Both the position numbers and the translations under genes were made by a program. The notes beneath the pieces are model-generated. The model was not told the DNA's origin, did no database searches, and saw nothing but the letters and a program-made list of their open reading frames with translations. This document shows, in pieces, positions 9,754-20,843 of a stretch of 64,000 bases of DNA; position 1 is the first letter of the stretch; the number at the start of each line of letters is the position of its first letter. Source of the stretch: Musa acuminata AAA Group (taxonomy: Eukaryota > Streptophyta > Magnoliopsida > Zingiberales > Musaceae); assembly GCF_036884655.1 (NCBI RefSeq), contig NC_088340.1, positions 7,089,501-7,153,500 on the forward strand. Direction: 5' to 3'.

Positions 9754-12700
9754 CCCTTTGACGTCCTCGTCGAAGCCTTTATGAACACTGCAACCCTTCG
9801 CCTTTGCTGAGTCTTCAATCTTCTGCTCCAGCTGCAATGCGCCTCCTGGCTCCCAGTTGCTCTCCGCCACTGTTTTTGAGTAGTCGAACCTTTGATCCGC
9901 CATGCTGCTTCAACTCGCCAATGACTCTGACTCTGGTGTGGGGTTGGCTGAGTTGTGTTTATCCTTGTTGATTCCTACGGATCTCCCAGATGAAGGAAAA
10001 GACCATCCTTACTGCGCTAGTCTCTCAAAATTCCACATGCTGCTTGAACTAGGTGGATGCTTGTTGGAGCTTTAACGAGCATCGTCTCGCAAACTTCTGA
10101 AATTTTGGGTCCTTCCTCCACAAAATCTGCTCATTGACTCTTCTTTCAGTTAGTTGTCACATCCAAGTAGGTTCGCATCACTTCCGCTTTCGATTGGTAT
10201 TTCGTTGGGAAATGAAGCGGACAATCTACTCTCAGTAGCACTTATCACCGTTGGTGAGGATTTGACAACTATTGTCTTCCATTATCTTCGAAGGGTCTTT
10301 GAACTTATGCAGAGCTCCTCTGCTGGATAGATAAGAGAATTAGGGTACTCGATTTCGCCCATTCTCTTAAGAGTTGAGAAGGCAAAGGTTACTTGACTTC
10401 GCCCGTCTCCTCGAGGTTGTACTTCATGCATCGAGCTGGTTACTAGCCTTCGCTTGCTCTTTGCTCACACTTCTGAAGCACTTGAAGTGTTTGTACTCCT
10501 TGCGTTGAGTTAGTTACTGTGATTCACCTTCTCAATGCCATTGAACTTCTGGAATGCGGGAAGTTTTCACCCCAACTTGGAGTAATTCTCTGATAGATGA
10601 GGTCGCCTCTGGGATTGTACCGTCTTCTCCATCAACTCTGCCGCCTACTCCACTAAGTAGCAAAGGTACAGTACCGCGTACTGCTTGCTTCATTCCTTGG
10701 TCGTGCACTCTTGCATGACCCGAAGTCCTTCACTTACGGCTATCTTGATGAGAAACTTGTTGACACCGGTCTTACGAAGTTTCTTGGCCTCTGCCCTTTA
10801 GCCTTGTCTCAGTACTTGGAGATTGCCTCTGCATGCTCCACCTCCTCGGCCCCTTTCATGACCAAACGCTCTCCCTCCATGAGAGCAAGGGATCAATGAC
10901 TTTCACGGAAGTCCCGCCTCTGTGGTACCATGGCGTTGCCATGCCCATGGCCCTACTATCCGTCACCTCGCCTCTGCATCCCTTTTCTTCACGATCAGTA
11001 GATGTCTCCGTGGCACTCCTTTGAGTCCACCTCCATTCTGACTGATACTTGATTTTGGGTAGCTAAGTCCCTCTGGACTTGTCGTCGCTTCCTCGCCCAT
11101 TTCGACCCCCTGCTTCAACATCTCTGTGTTTTCCAAGTAGTCCGTTTTGTCGATGGAAAGACAGACTGCAACTCTCATGCATGGCCTCTACCATCACGTT
11201 GTAGAGTTTGCACCAATTCTATTCTCCTTAGCTTCCTTGGTAGCAACGTTCGCTTACTCGACCTTGTCCTCTGACTTGTCGGGCTCCCTTAAGCGAATAT
11301 GAACTCTAGAGCAGTCCAACTCTCCAGCTACTTCGATCATACCTCTGCATGATCAAGTCCATCCCATGGGACTCACTGGTACTTGCATTCGAACTTTTCC
11401 CTTGGTGGAACCCAGCCCCCATATGCTGATGACCAAGGTTTTCATCCGATGCAAAATTCGATGCACGCTTGGAAGACCCGCCTCTGCGGTACCATGGCTT
11501 TCACTCCTTGAATCCATAGCCCTTCTTGCCGTCGTGTTGTTCACCGAAGTGGAGCTCCCAGTAGCTCCCGATCATACCTCCATATGATCTCATCCCTCAC
11601 GGGACTAATTGTGTGTATCGCATTGCCACGAACTGTTCCACCACGATCCGCTGCACTATGTCGCCTCCTGGTGACATCTCCATTGCATTCTGATCCTTGT
11701 GGGATGAACTCGAATTGTGAACCCTCCATGTGTGGTCTCTGCCAATACATCGTAGGGTCTCTTCCACCTTCGATTTTGTTCGCTCCTTGGCAATCGACCT
11801 TCATCCACCCACTCTTGGGTCACACATAGATGAAGCACCACTCTAGGACAGTTCGTCGCCTAGTAGCTCCCAAAGTCCACCGACTTCACTGTAATTTGTG
11901 CACCATTGTCTGGATCCTAAGCCTCTGCCCCTACCAGCACAATCTCCGCTGCGCACCACTTCCTTCATGGCAACTTGAATGGCAACACTATGGCATATTC
12001 TTCAAGAGTACCCGCCTCTGCGTCCTCTTGCCCCGTGCTAAGGCCTTCTGAACCCAACTTCGCCTCCGCAAATTGAGTCGCCTTAGTTCCTCCATCAAAT
12101 GCTCCTCCGAGATAAGGTACATGTGCCCAAAAGCTCCCTTCGTCTTTGGCATCATGCAAGATGAGTCCGCTCCGTCAGAATGAAGGACCCATAGAACAAC
12201 ATGATCCTACCCTTGACTCTGCAAAAGTTCATGTCTTTGACCTCTGTCTAAGGAAAGCACTGTGCTTCTGCTCCATGTTCCAACTTCTTTGTTGGCTCCC
12301 TTCATGCGACTTGGGTACTTCGCTAAGTTACACCCAAGTTGCTCCGCTTCTCGTTTTTGCATTGAGTCGATGGTGGCCCTCGCGCCCACCATTCCACGGG
12401 TCAGCCCTCCCTTGAGTCCGATCTCCAGATCGACTCCAAGTGTGCCTTCATTTAAGTTGCTTTAGGTTGCTCCCCCACTTATCTCACAATGCATCCACTA
12501 ATGCATTCTCTCGAGCGAGATCATGTGACAACTCCTCGTTGCTTGCTTGGTCCATTAAGCTTCGTGGAGTTGTTTGTGAGGTACTCCTCCTCAACATGTG
12601 AAGTTCGTCTCACATGATTCTCCCTCTGGAGTGCCGAGACTTATCCCTCCTGGATAACTGTCCCGTTGGAGCAACATCTCTCTTCGTTTCGGAGACCACC

Positions 12701-13387
12701 ATCCCCTTAGACTACTCCGATCTGCTGAACAAACTGTGCATTGTTCTGCCTCTTGTAATTGCACTTGCTAGATTGCGCCTCCACGTCAATACAACCACCG
12801 CTGCACCCCTCAAGGCCTAGCAACATGCTGAACTCGTTGCACACTTCAGCCTCCTCCGGACGTATCCTTCGCATGCCGAAGAGAAAGTTTCAATGCTCCA
12901 TGGCGCCGAGTCTCGACCGCCTTAGGATGGCCACGAACATTCCATCGTCCGCATACAAGCCCATGCATGAGTACCGAATTCTTCGAGTTAGCAATTCCCC
13001 TCACCTCTGTGAGCTTTGCACAACTCTTTCGGTCGCTGAGCAACTCATTCCACTTTGCATGGTCTCGTCCTTTGCCAAGCGCCTCGCTTGCCTTGAGCAC
13101 CATCAAGTAAAGTTGTCAACGTTGAGCCGTAGCTCAAACTCAGCCATCCCAACCTTTGTGCGCTCCGCATTCTTCCAAGCTTGCCTGTTCTCGTGGTGCC
13201 TCTTGCGCGAAGGGTTGGCCATTCCTCTGAATGCCAATGTTAGATGCCCGCTCCTCTGAGCGACTCTTTTCCCTACATCCCCATGCCCGTTTTCCCTCAA
13301 ACGGTCGCGCGTTGTTGACTGCCCTCAACGCAGCCCCGCTAGGTCCCCCACGTTTGCATGTCAAGTGTTTCTATGAGTGCTTGTCCT

Positions 13388-13399
13388 GCTCTGATACCA
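13388..13399 (-). other. primer-binding site (initiator tRNA-Met type)
   Basis: Minus strand TGGTATCAGAGC, two bases inside the 5' LTR. This is the standard primer site complementary to the 3' end of initiator tRNA-Met in plant LTR retrotransposons. Confidence 0.9.
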
Positions 13400-13401
13400 T
13401 C

Positions 13402-13846
13402 TGTCACAGACTTAGCTGGTTTTGCCTAAGTCGTGCGGCACCCTCGCGCGTCCGTCCGCAAAGGTCAGCCTCCCCGAAGCCTCCCATTGTCCCTTAGGAC
13501 CAACAAAAGAGAGAACGAGTTAAAGAGAACGCCTCAATCGGGATCCACAAACAAACATATCCGAAAAACACTTCATAGACAATGCAAATTACAAACAGAC
13601 TTTACAAGCTCTGAATAGTTACACAACAAAGGGTAAAATGGTCCATTATAGACCGAAAAGCTCTCGCACGTGTCCACATGACACAACCTTTATTTACAAG
13701 CCTAAAGAGGCCACAACCCAATTGAAGTGGAGCTATTAAGCCTTCGGCCGCCCCTCTACATGCTGTACAAGGTATGAACATGCCAAAAGACACGGACATA
13801 CATAAGCATTACATCGAACATCTTGTTTAAAAGTTTGTCCGTGACA
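13402..13846 (-). repeat. 5' LTR of the LARD-type element
   Basis: 445 bp copy of the repeat at 9293-9738, with TGTCACAGAC to GTCCGTGACA ends. The primer-binding site lies on its inner side. Confidence 0.9.
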
Positions 13847-13850
13847 ATAC

Positions 13851-14165
13851 GGAATCAAAATATTCAGTGTAAAATTATCATTTTTATTTCTCGAATGACT
13901 AACGCTAGTTATCTCTATTTTGCTTAACTCTCCAATATGATTCACATGCATGCTCTCGTTTATGCATATAACATCACAAATAACATCATAAGCGGTATAT
14001 CATTGATTATCAAATCGTCATTTTTGACATACTGAATCAAAATATTCAGCGTGAAATCATTATTTTTATTTTTAGAATGACTAACGCTAGTTATCTCTAA
14101 TTTGCTTAACTCTCCAAATACGTGCCCTCGTTTATACTTACAACCTCACAAATAACATCACAGAA
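13851..14165 (+). repeat. 182-bp tandem repeat, rest of unit 1 and units 2-3
   Basis: GAATGACTAACGCTAG recurs at 13893 and 14075, 182 bp apart, followed by the same TTGCTTAACTCTCCAA and AACATCA words as at 9152-9250. The unbroken site TTTTTGACATACTGAATCAA at 14022-14041 is the equivalent of the sequence into which the LTR element inserted. The third unit fades out near 14165. Confidence 0.8.
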
Positions 14166-16000
14166 GGTATATATATTTCAATTGATGTATCATTCAACTT
14201 CATCAGTTAATTTTTAATTATATTATCACTCCCTTCATTTTCACCTAAAAATATGTTTATTTAAGTCAAATTTAAATAGCTGAAGTAAAAGTATTTTCTC
14301 TTTAGGAGACATAAAAGTGAACAAAATACTCATCAAGAAAGAGATTTTTTGGATCGATAGGGTTTAATTATTTTATAAATATCTAATGTACGAGCTCGAT
14401 TTCTTCCCACAGCTTTACATCCTGCCACCACATAGAAATGGCATTGCCATCAGAATCTTCAAGCCCAAATCCAATGCCTCCTGTTTCATGTTGGTTAAAT
14501 CCATCATCCATCTGAGTTCATTTTGTAAGATCGAACTTCAACTCTGATCAGATCCACAGTATGCATCATCAACATTTTTGTTCCCATATGACATGACATC
14601 AAGCTCTTACTCTTTTGAAGTATTCGGCTTCCTCTACTATTTCTTTCCTTCAAGCTTTGGCAAAAGAAAGGCTGACTGTTTCTCAAGCTTTTGGCAGCAA
14701 CCGAAGGACCGGAGAAGAGACTTCCTCCTCCACCATGATACAATTCCTTGCTTCTGATGGACTCCCGCTGTCAGTCATCTGCGACACATGATTCATTCAT
14801 TCATTCATTCATGACCAGATCACCTAAAAAGACTCATTTCGGATCTCGATAGCTTTCACTACCACGAAAAGAACATATGCCTGTTGTGCTGCAATGAGCT
14901 TGAGATTCGTTTTTGAGGCACTTGTTGAACACAGTTTCTAGTTCTCGATGACTTTTGGCTCTTCAACTATCCAAGTTGGGCAGCCAAGAAAAGGAGAAAA
15001 AGATGCTGATTGAGCATTTGTGTGATGAAATCAAAGATCAATGATAGGCATGAAAGAGGCCACTGTGGCACCGATGAGTATTGTTGACACCTGAACTTTA
15101 TCTGCTTCACTCATCAGAGGGAACCGTGAAAGATCAAAGCGATTGCTTCGTTGATGACAGAAAAGAGGAAGCATTAAGAAACAGGAAACAAAAAGGTTAC
15201 ATCAGTCTCAGATCCATATGGCCAAAAGGAACTACTTGTGAGCCAAATCTCTGCAGAATTTGTGCTGCTGCAAGCAATGATATTGAAATGAAAGGTAGTG
15301 TGTGCATGCAGTGGATGGATTGCCATCTCAATTCTACTTTCTTGTGTTTCCACACCAAGATAGAATCTGAGTGCAGCACTCACTCACTCACTACTCAGCG
15401 ATCTGTTCATGCTCTTCTTTTTCCTTTTTCTTATAGAAGAAAGGTACAGAGAATCATTTATGGGCCCTCAAAATAAGGTTAAGAAAAACTTAATCATTGC
15501 AGGCAGAAAAAAATCACAATCAATTTCTCAATCATCTCTTTGAACTCCCCAACTTTGTAAAGGGAGAAAAATAGGTGAATGAAGAATTAACATGCCAAGA
15601 AACACTAAATATTTTAGTGGCTTATTAGTGATCAGATTCAAGTGTACATACTCTATATCTCTTTGAACTGCGAAAAGACATTCAACTCAAACAGAAAGAC
15701 AGCTAATTGAAATTATGACTTCTTTGTTTTCAGTTTAAACCTCTTCTTTAGATAGATCATCACAATAAAAACATTTGAGAAAGGCAAAGCTTGGAGAAAA
15801 ATAATCAAAAGAAAAGACATTCGTATATATGTTTATTAAATGCAAAAGAGCACCAAAGACTAAAAGATTTGAGTGCTGCACATGATGCAAATTCCCTGGA
15901 GGCAAAAAAGCTTCAACAAACTGGCCTACAAATTGGACCTACTACTTGTGTTACTACATAGTTTTCGTAGCAAACTTTGCCGGAGATGTTATCATCTGCC
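14166..16000. other. spacer upstream of the subtilase gene
   Basis: Mostly AT-rich, with an ATTC microsatellite at about 14790-14812 and CACTCACT runs near 15380. A 131-codon plus frame at 15081-15476 has no recognisable domain and poor composition, so it is not called. Apart from the weak exon candidate at 14383-14511 I see no gene. The 3' part must contain the promoter and leader of the protease gene starting at 16001, but I cannot place a TATA box with confidence. Confidence 0.45.
14383..14511 (-). CDS. possible terminal exon of an unrecognised gene
   Basis: On the minus strand an acceptor-like CTCAG is followed by a 42-codon frame, MDDGFNQHETGGIGFGLEDS followed by DGNAISMWWQDVKLWEEIEL, ending in TAG at 14385-14383. 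The acidic and Trp-rich composition resembles the C-terminus of a plant transcription factor, but I cannot name a family. Upstream minus-strand pieces (14743-14504) are open in another frame, without a splice pattern I trust. It could be a relic or chance. Confidence 0.25.
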   Translation of the reverse strand: MDDGFNQHETGGIGFGLEDSDGNAISMWWQDVKLWEEIELVH

Positions 16001-19000
16001 ATGGCCAAACCCTTGCAGTTCGTCTTCCTCATTTTTGCTTCTCTTTCTGCCTGTGCTATTTCGAAACAGACCACGGAGGTATTGATGAAGTACATCAGTT
16101 CTCATCTGACTTTTTGCCCAATAAAACTTTGATCCTTTTTCTATGTCGGTATCGACAGAAACAGGAATGGTTTGAACGATTTGTTCTATTTTCCCATTTG
16201 TATGTAGTCAGCAAGCACCATAGTTATAGTCGTCCATTAGATTTTGCTGAGCTGAGTGCCATCTTTCGTTAGACCATAAATTATCATGCAAGCTTTAAAT
16301 CATACAAGTAGAAGATTGCTTCATGTTGTGAATCTTTTACAAGAAAAATCTTCACTTTCAAGTCACCTTATTTTTATGGTTTCTGCAGCTAATTTTGTTT
16401 TCTATTGCAGCCTTATGTCGTCTACATGGGGAGCAAACCACAAGATGGAGACCATGAAACTCAACAAGCAGCTCACTTGCAAATGTTGTCCTCAGTTATT
16501 CCGAGGCAAGAGTTTTTGTTAAACATTGACAATAAAATAGTAATCTTAACATGGAAACCATCAACCTGCAACCTGCTGTTGAACTTTTATGTTGGTCGTA
16601 ACAGTGAGGAGAAAGAAAGAGTGTCCCTGATGCAAAGTTACCATCATGCATTCAAGGGGTTCTCAGCTATGCTTACCGAAAAGGAAGCCGCTTTATTATC
16701 TGGTTGGTGTTTTCATGTTCCAGCTCAATAGAATCGACTTTTAATCATTTCCTCATTCACAAACTTCAATTCATTGGATCAGATGCAAGTTAACAATCTC
16801 AGTCTTATTCTGATCGAGTACTTTGGATGCTTCACATCAGGCTTTGATGAAGTGGTGTCGGTTTTCCCTGACCGGATTCTTCAACTTCATACTACGCGTT
16901 CTTGGGATTTCTTGGACGCAGAATCAGGCATTGGATCGCAGCGACTCCGGCGAAAAGCTTCCAGTGATGTTATAATTGGCATCATTGATACTGGTAATTT
17001 CCTTTATTTTTATCTGCGACAACATTCCACACCTGCAGTAAGTGGAGAAACTCTATCTTAAATGTCAAATTTTAGGAACAGACACTATAGTAGAAAAAGA
17101 AAGATACATAAAGCAAATATGTTAGTTTTAATGTTTTACCCGATTCTTCATTCTTAATTACATGCAAACATATGTTCTTACGATGTTGCATAGAATGAAA
17201 ATATGTGATGCTAGTTTATGTCTGCAGGTGTATGGCCAGAATCACCTAGTTTCAATGATGCTGGGATGGGGAGGATCCCATCAAGATGGAAAGGGATTTG
17301 CATGGAAGGATCTGACTTCAAAAAATCTAACTGTAATAGGTAAATGCATAAGCTGCTAGTTGGCATTGGAAAGAATTATTTAAAAATTGTCTTGATAAAA
17401 TTGCGAGGAAATATTAATACATTCTTACTTTTGAAGCACATACTCTTCAAATGAAGTTTAGGAAGTCGAAGATTAGTAAGAGTCATACTTCCAGAATCAG
17501 ACTTTGTTGGGAAGATTCTCATTTCTAGGACATTTTAATACAACAATTTGATGTTTTCAATCAAATTAAATGATTCGAGGAAAAAACTTAATATAACATG
17601 ATCATCCTCATTATTTTTTTTATCCAACTGACACACACAAGAAACAATGAAACTGTTCAAAAGAGTAGATTGAAGCCTTTTTATCATCATACATATTCCT
17701 CACCTCTGTTTAAGCTCCTGTGAATTCGTAGGAAGCTGATAGGTGCAAGATACTACACCAGCCAACCAGAATCGATCCAACCTCCATCAAATGGATCCCA
17801 TGCCATCAAAGTAGATGCTTTTGGATCACCAAGGGATTCTGTAGGCCATGGCACACACACATCATCTACAGCTGCTGGCTCCATGGTGCCAAATGCTAGC
17901 TACTATGGCCTTGCACAGGGGGTGGCCAAGGGAGGTTCTCCTTCAAGCAGGCTCGCTGTGTACAAGGCATGCTCACTTGGTGGATGTGCCGGCTCAACTG
18001 TAATGAAAGCAATCGATGATGCTATTGATGATGGCGTCGACATGATCTCAATATCAATAGGAATGAGCTCTGTGTTCCAGTCAGATTTTCTTAGCGACCC
18101 CATAGCTATTGGTGCATTCCATGCTCACCAGAGAGGCGTGTTGGTCATCTGTTCGGGTGGAAATGATGGACCAGATCCTTACACTGTGGTCAATTCAGCT
18201 CCATGGATCCTAACAGTTGCAGCTTCAAGCATTGATAGGAATTTCCAATCAACAATAGTTCTTGGTAATGGAAATATGTTCAAGGTAAGTTAGAAATCCT
18301 ACTCTTTTGCATCTGTCTTAATACGACTTCAGATTCTCTTTCATCTTTAGATCAAATGGCCAAGAAATAGCTTCTTAAACAGACCAAATTTAGACAAACT
18401 CATTCTGAATTCTTTAGGAAATTAGTCTCAAGACAAACTCATAATGTGTGAAAATTTTCCAATGTTCACAGGGAACAGCCATAAATTTCTCCAATCTTAA
18501 TCGATCTGAATCATATCCCCTTGTATTCGGTGGAGCCGTAGCAGCAGAATCTACACCAATATCAGAAGCAAGGTACCTTAATGGCTTGCATAGTTATTTC
18601 TTCGAATTCAATAATCTTCCTCATAGAATCATGCATTATGCATAACAATATTTATTCATAACATTGATTATCATGCAATTGTTCCATAGCAATTGCTATC
18701 CTGGATCGCTTGATGCTGATAAAGCTGCTGGGAAGATAATAGTGTGTGTCGACACTGATCCAACAGTAACAAGACGAATAAAGAAGTTGGTGGCTGAAGG
18801 AGCTAGAGCTAAAGGCCTGATCCTAGTTGATGAGGCAGAAAGAGGTGTGCCATTTGATTCTGGCAGCTTCCCATTCTCAGAGGTTGAAAATGATGTGGGA
18901 GTTCAGATACTTAAGTACATAAACTCTACCAAGTAAGCTGTAAAGACATCTATCCGAGTCTCATGCTAAATATATGTTTTGAACTCATGGAAGTTACTAA

Positions 19001-19492
19001 TATAGCATTCATTTTATATACCTGACTAGTCCTTTCTGATGAATGCAGAAAGCCTTCAGCAGTCATTCTACCAGCTGAGGAAGTAAAAGTGTTCAAACCA
19101 GCACCAGTTGTGGCGTACTTCTCAGCCAGGGGCCCTGGAGGACTCACTGAAGCCATTCTTAAGGTTTGGGATTCTTCTAATGCTTGATTCAGATGGCATA
19201 AACAGATGTGTACAAGTGGTGACCTCTCTCATCCAATCTTTCTTGAAACAGCCTGATGTGATGGCTCCAGGTGTCAGCATTATTGCAGCATCAATTCCTT
19301 CATCTGACAGTGGAGATGTTCTGGTAGGGAAGAAACCATCAAACTTTGCCATCAGATCAGGGACCTCCATGGCCTGCCCTCATGTTGCTGGTGCAGGTGC
19401 CTTTGTGAAATCAGCTCATCCAAGGTGGTCTCCTTCAATGATAAGATCAGCACTCATGACAACAGGTGACCTTTTTTTGCCCTACAAGAAAC

Positions 19493-19544
<52 letters not shown>

Positions 19545-20138
19545 TCTGACCAAAAGACCACTGTCTTATTTGTTCCTTGTTGTGCAGCTATCATAACCAA
19601 CAACCTTGGGAAGCCCCTCACAAGCAACTCTGGGGCCATTGCAAGCTTCCATGACATGGGAGCAGGGGAAATAAGTCCACTCAGAGCCTTAAGTCCAGGC
19701 TTAGTTTTTGAGACCACCACAGAGGACTACCTGCACTTCCTCTGCTACTATGGCTACAAAAACCAAGCCATAAGATCCATCTCTGGGACCAGCTTCAGCT
19801 GTCCACCCAACGCCTCACCAGATCTCATATCCAACCTCAACTACCCCTCCACCTCCATTGCCAAGCTAGGAGGTAAGCAGACTGCGAGGACAGTCAGCAG
19901 AACAGTCACCAATGTTGGGCCACCAAACTCAACATACTCTGCAACAGTGGATGCTCCAAGTGGCTTGATAGTCAAGGTCTCACCTGAGAGACTGGTCTTC
20001 ACCAAGAGATGGATGAAGGCCACTTACCAGGTCACCTTTGATGCCAAGGCTGCAAGTAAAGGATATGGATATGGGTCCATAACATGGTCAGATGGAGCAC
20101 ACTCAGTTCATACTGTTTTTGCAGTGAATGTTATGTGA
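16001..20138 (+). CDS. subtilisin-like serine protease, SBT5-type, 770 aa, 11 exons
   Basis: Secreted plant subtilase (S8 family) that cleaves apoplastic proteins or peptides. Exons: 16001-16078, 16411-16505, 16605-16702, 16841-16993, 17228-17339, 17732-18284, 18472-18572, 18690-18932, 19049-19163, 19252-19465, 19588-20138. They total 2313 nt with all phases matching. Order: signal peptide MAKPLQFVFLIFASLSACAI, inhibitor I9 prodomain from PYVVYMGS (27), catalytic Asp140 in GIIDTG, His218 in GHGTH, oxyanion Asn323 in SGGNDGP, a protease-associated segment at about 370-490, Ser555 in SGTSMACPHVAG, and a fibronectin-III-like C-terminus. All triad residues are present. Intron 2 has a GC donor. 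FSARGP replaces the usual FSSRGP. The length and the MGAGEISPLRAL motif fit the SBT5.1/5.2 (CO2-response secreted protease) branch. The natural substrate cannot be told from the sequence. Confidence 0.93.
19496..19542 (+). repeat. (TC)n microsatellite in intron 10 of the subtilase
   Basis: About 23 uninterrupted TC units, 45 bp before the acceptor at 19587. Likely length-polymorphic. Confidence 0.95.
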
Positions 20139-20561
20139 TCCATCCATTTCTTTGACAGTTTTTGAGCAAAGTTTGTGCCTGTGCTGCTATGCTGTGCTCC
20201 ATCTTTGCATTTCTGTTTTTGTGACTTCCATTGGCATTCTTGATATCAGTTTTACTTGTATCTCATGTACAAGGCCATTTGTCTTATGTGTTCATAATCA
20301 AGTACCATTGATCTCTTCACAGCTGTTGGTTTCTCATCTTAATCTCTGATCTGTCTGTAACCTTTTCTTTTTCCAGGAAAACTATATTAGCTTTTCAAAA
20401 TCGACAAGATGATCTACTAAGGTCACTTTAGAAAAAATGGATGTAAGATCCAAAGGAAGCTGTTCGTTCCAAAACATGTCAGTCTTCATGGTTCATATTC
20501 CAGCCTCGAACTTCATATATCTTCCTTGAACAACAAACAATATGCTGCTTGATTGCATTCC

Positions 20562-20834
20562 CTAAGGCAACAAATGCAAGAAAAACTTCCCAACTGATCC
20601 TTTGACCATTGAATATTGAATATCTTTGACAACACTTAATATCTTCCAAGAGGGAGATTCCTCATTGGCAAGACAGTGGACTATGATCTGAGAATCTAGC
20701 TCCAAAGTTACATTTCCAAGCTTACTTTGTAGTGCAAGTCTAACTCCTTCCCTAACCACCCAAGATGAGTCATGAACAATTTTGCAACTTGCCAAGCAGC
20801 AAGTACCCTCATCATTCCGTAAGATGAACCCCAA
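20562..20834 (-). pseudogene. RNase H-like fragment of a LINE retrotransposon
   Basis: A 90-codon minus frame begins GFILRNDEGTCCLASCKIVH and continues through VREGVRLALQ and LELDSQIIVHCL. This matches the RVT_3-type RNase H domain at the end of plant LINE polyproteins: the opening strand GF-LR-EG, the helix with E-A-AL, and the conserved E-D- before the last strand. Reverse transcriptase and the N-terminal part of the domain are missing, and an in-frame stop lies just upstream. It could also be a free-standing RNase H-like gene fragment, but the truncation and the neighbouring broken gene favour a dead LINE. Confidence 0.65.
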
Positions 20835-20843
20835 GCTGTCTAT

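Larger units (their letters stand above)
9293..13846 (-). mobile_element. non-autonomous LTR retrotransposon (LARD-type), minus orientation
   Basis: Two long direct repeats (9293-9738 and 13402-13846) start TGTCAC and end GTGACA. They frame 3.66 kb of interior that is visibly richer in GC than its surroundings. On the minus strand, two bases after the 5' LTR (13402), lies a primer-binding site TGGTATCAGAGC (13399-13388), matching the 3' end of initiator tRNA-Met. At the other end a purine tract AGTGGGGGAGAA (9750-9739) abuts the 3' LTR. The flanks carry the 4-base duplication ATAC (9289-9292 and 13847-13850). No frame in the interior exceeds about 170 codons on either strand, and I find no gag, protease, reverse transcriptase or integrase motif, so it must have moved with borrowed enzymes. 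By hand I count about 24 substitutions and one indel between the LTRs (about 5%), mostly transitions. Confidence 0.9.

Noticed and set aside
9324..13799. Many 60-166-codon frames inside the LTR element
   Set aside because: They overlap on both strands, match no retroelement domain, and identical ones occur in both LTRs.
15081..15476. 131-codon plus frame
   Set aside because: No domain, poor composition, passes through a CACT repeat, and no splice partners.
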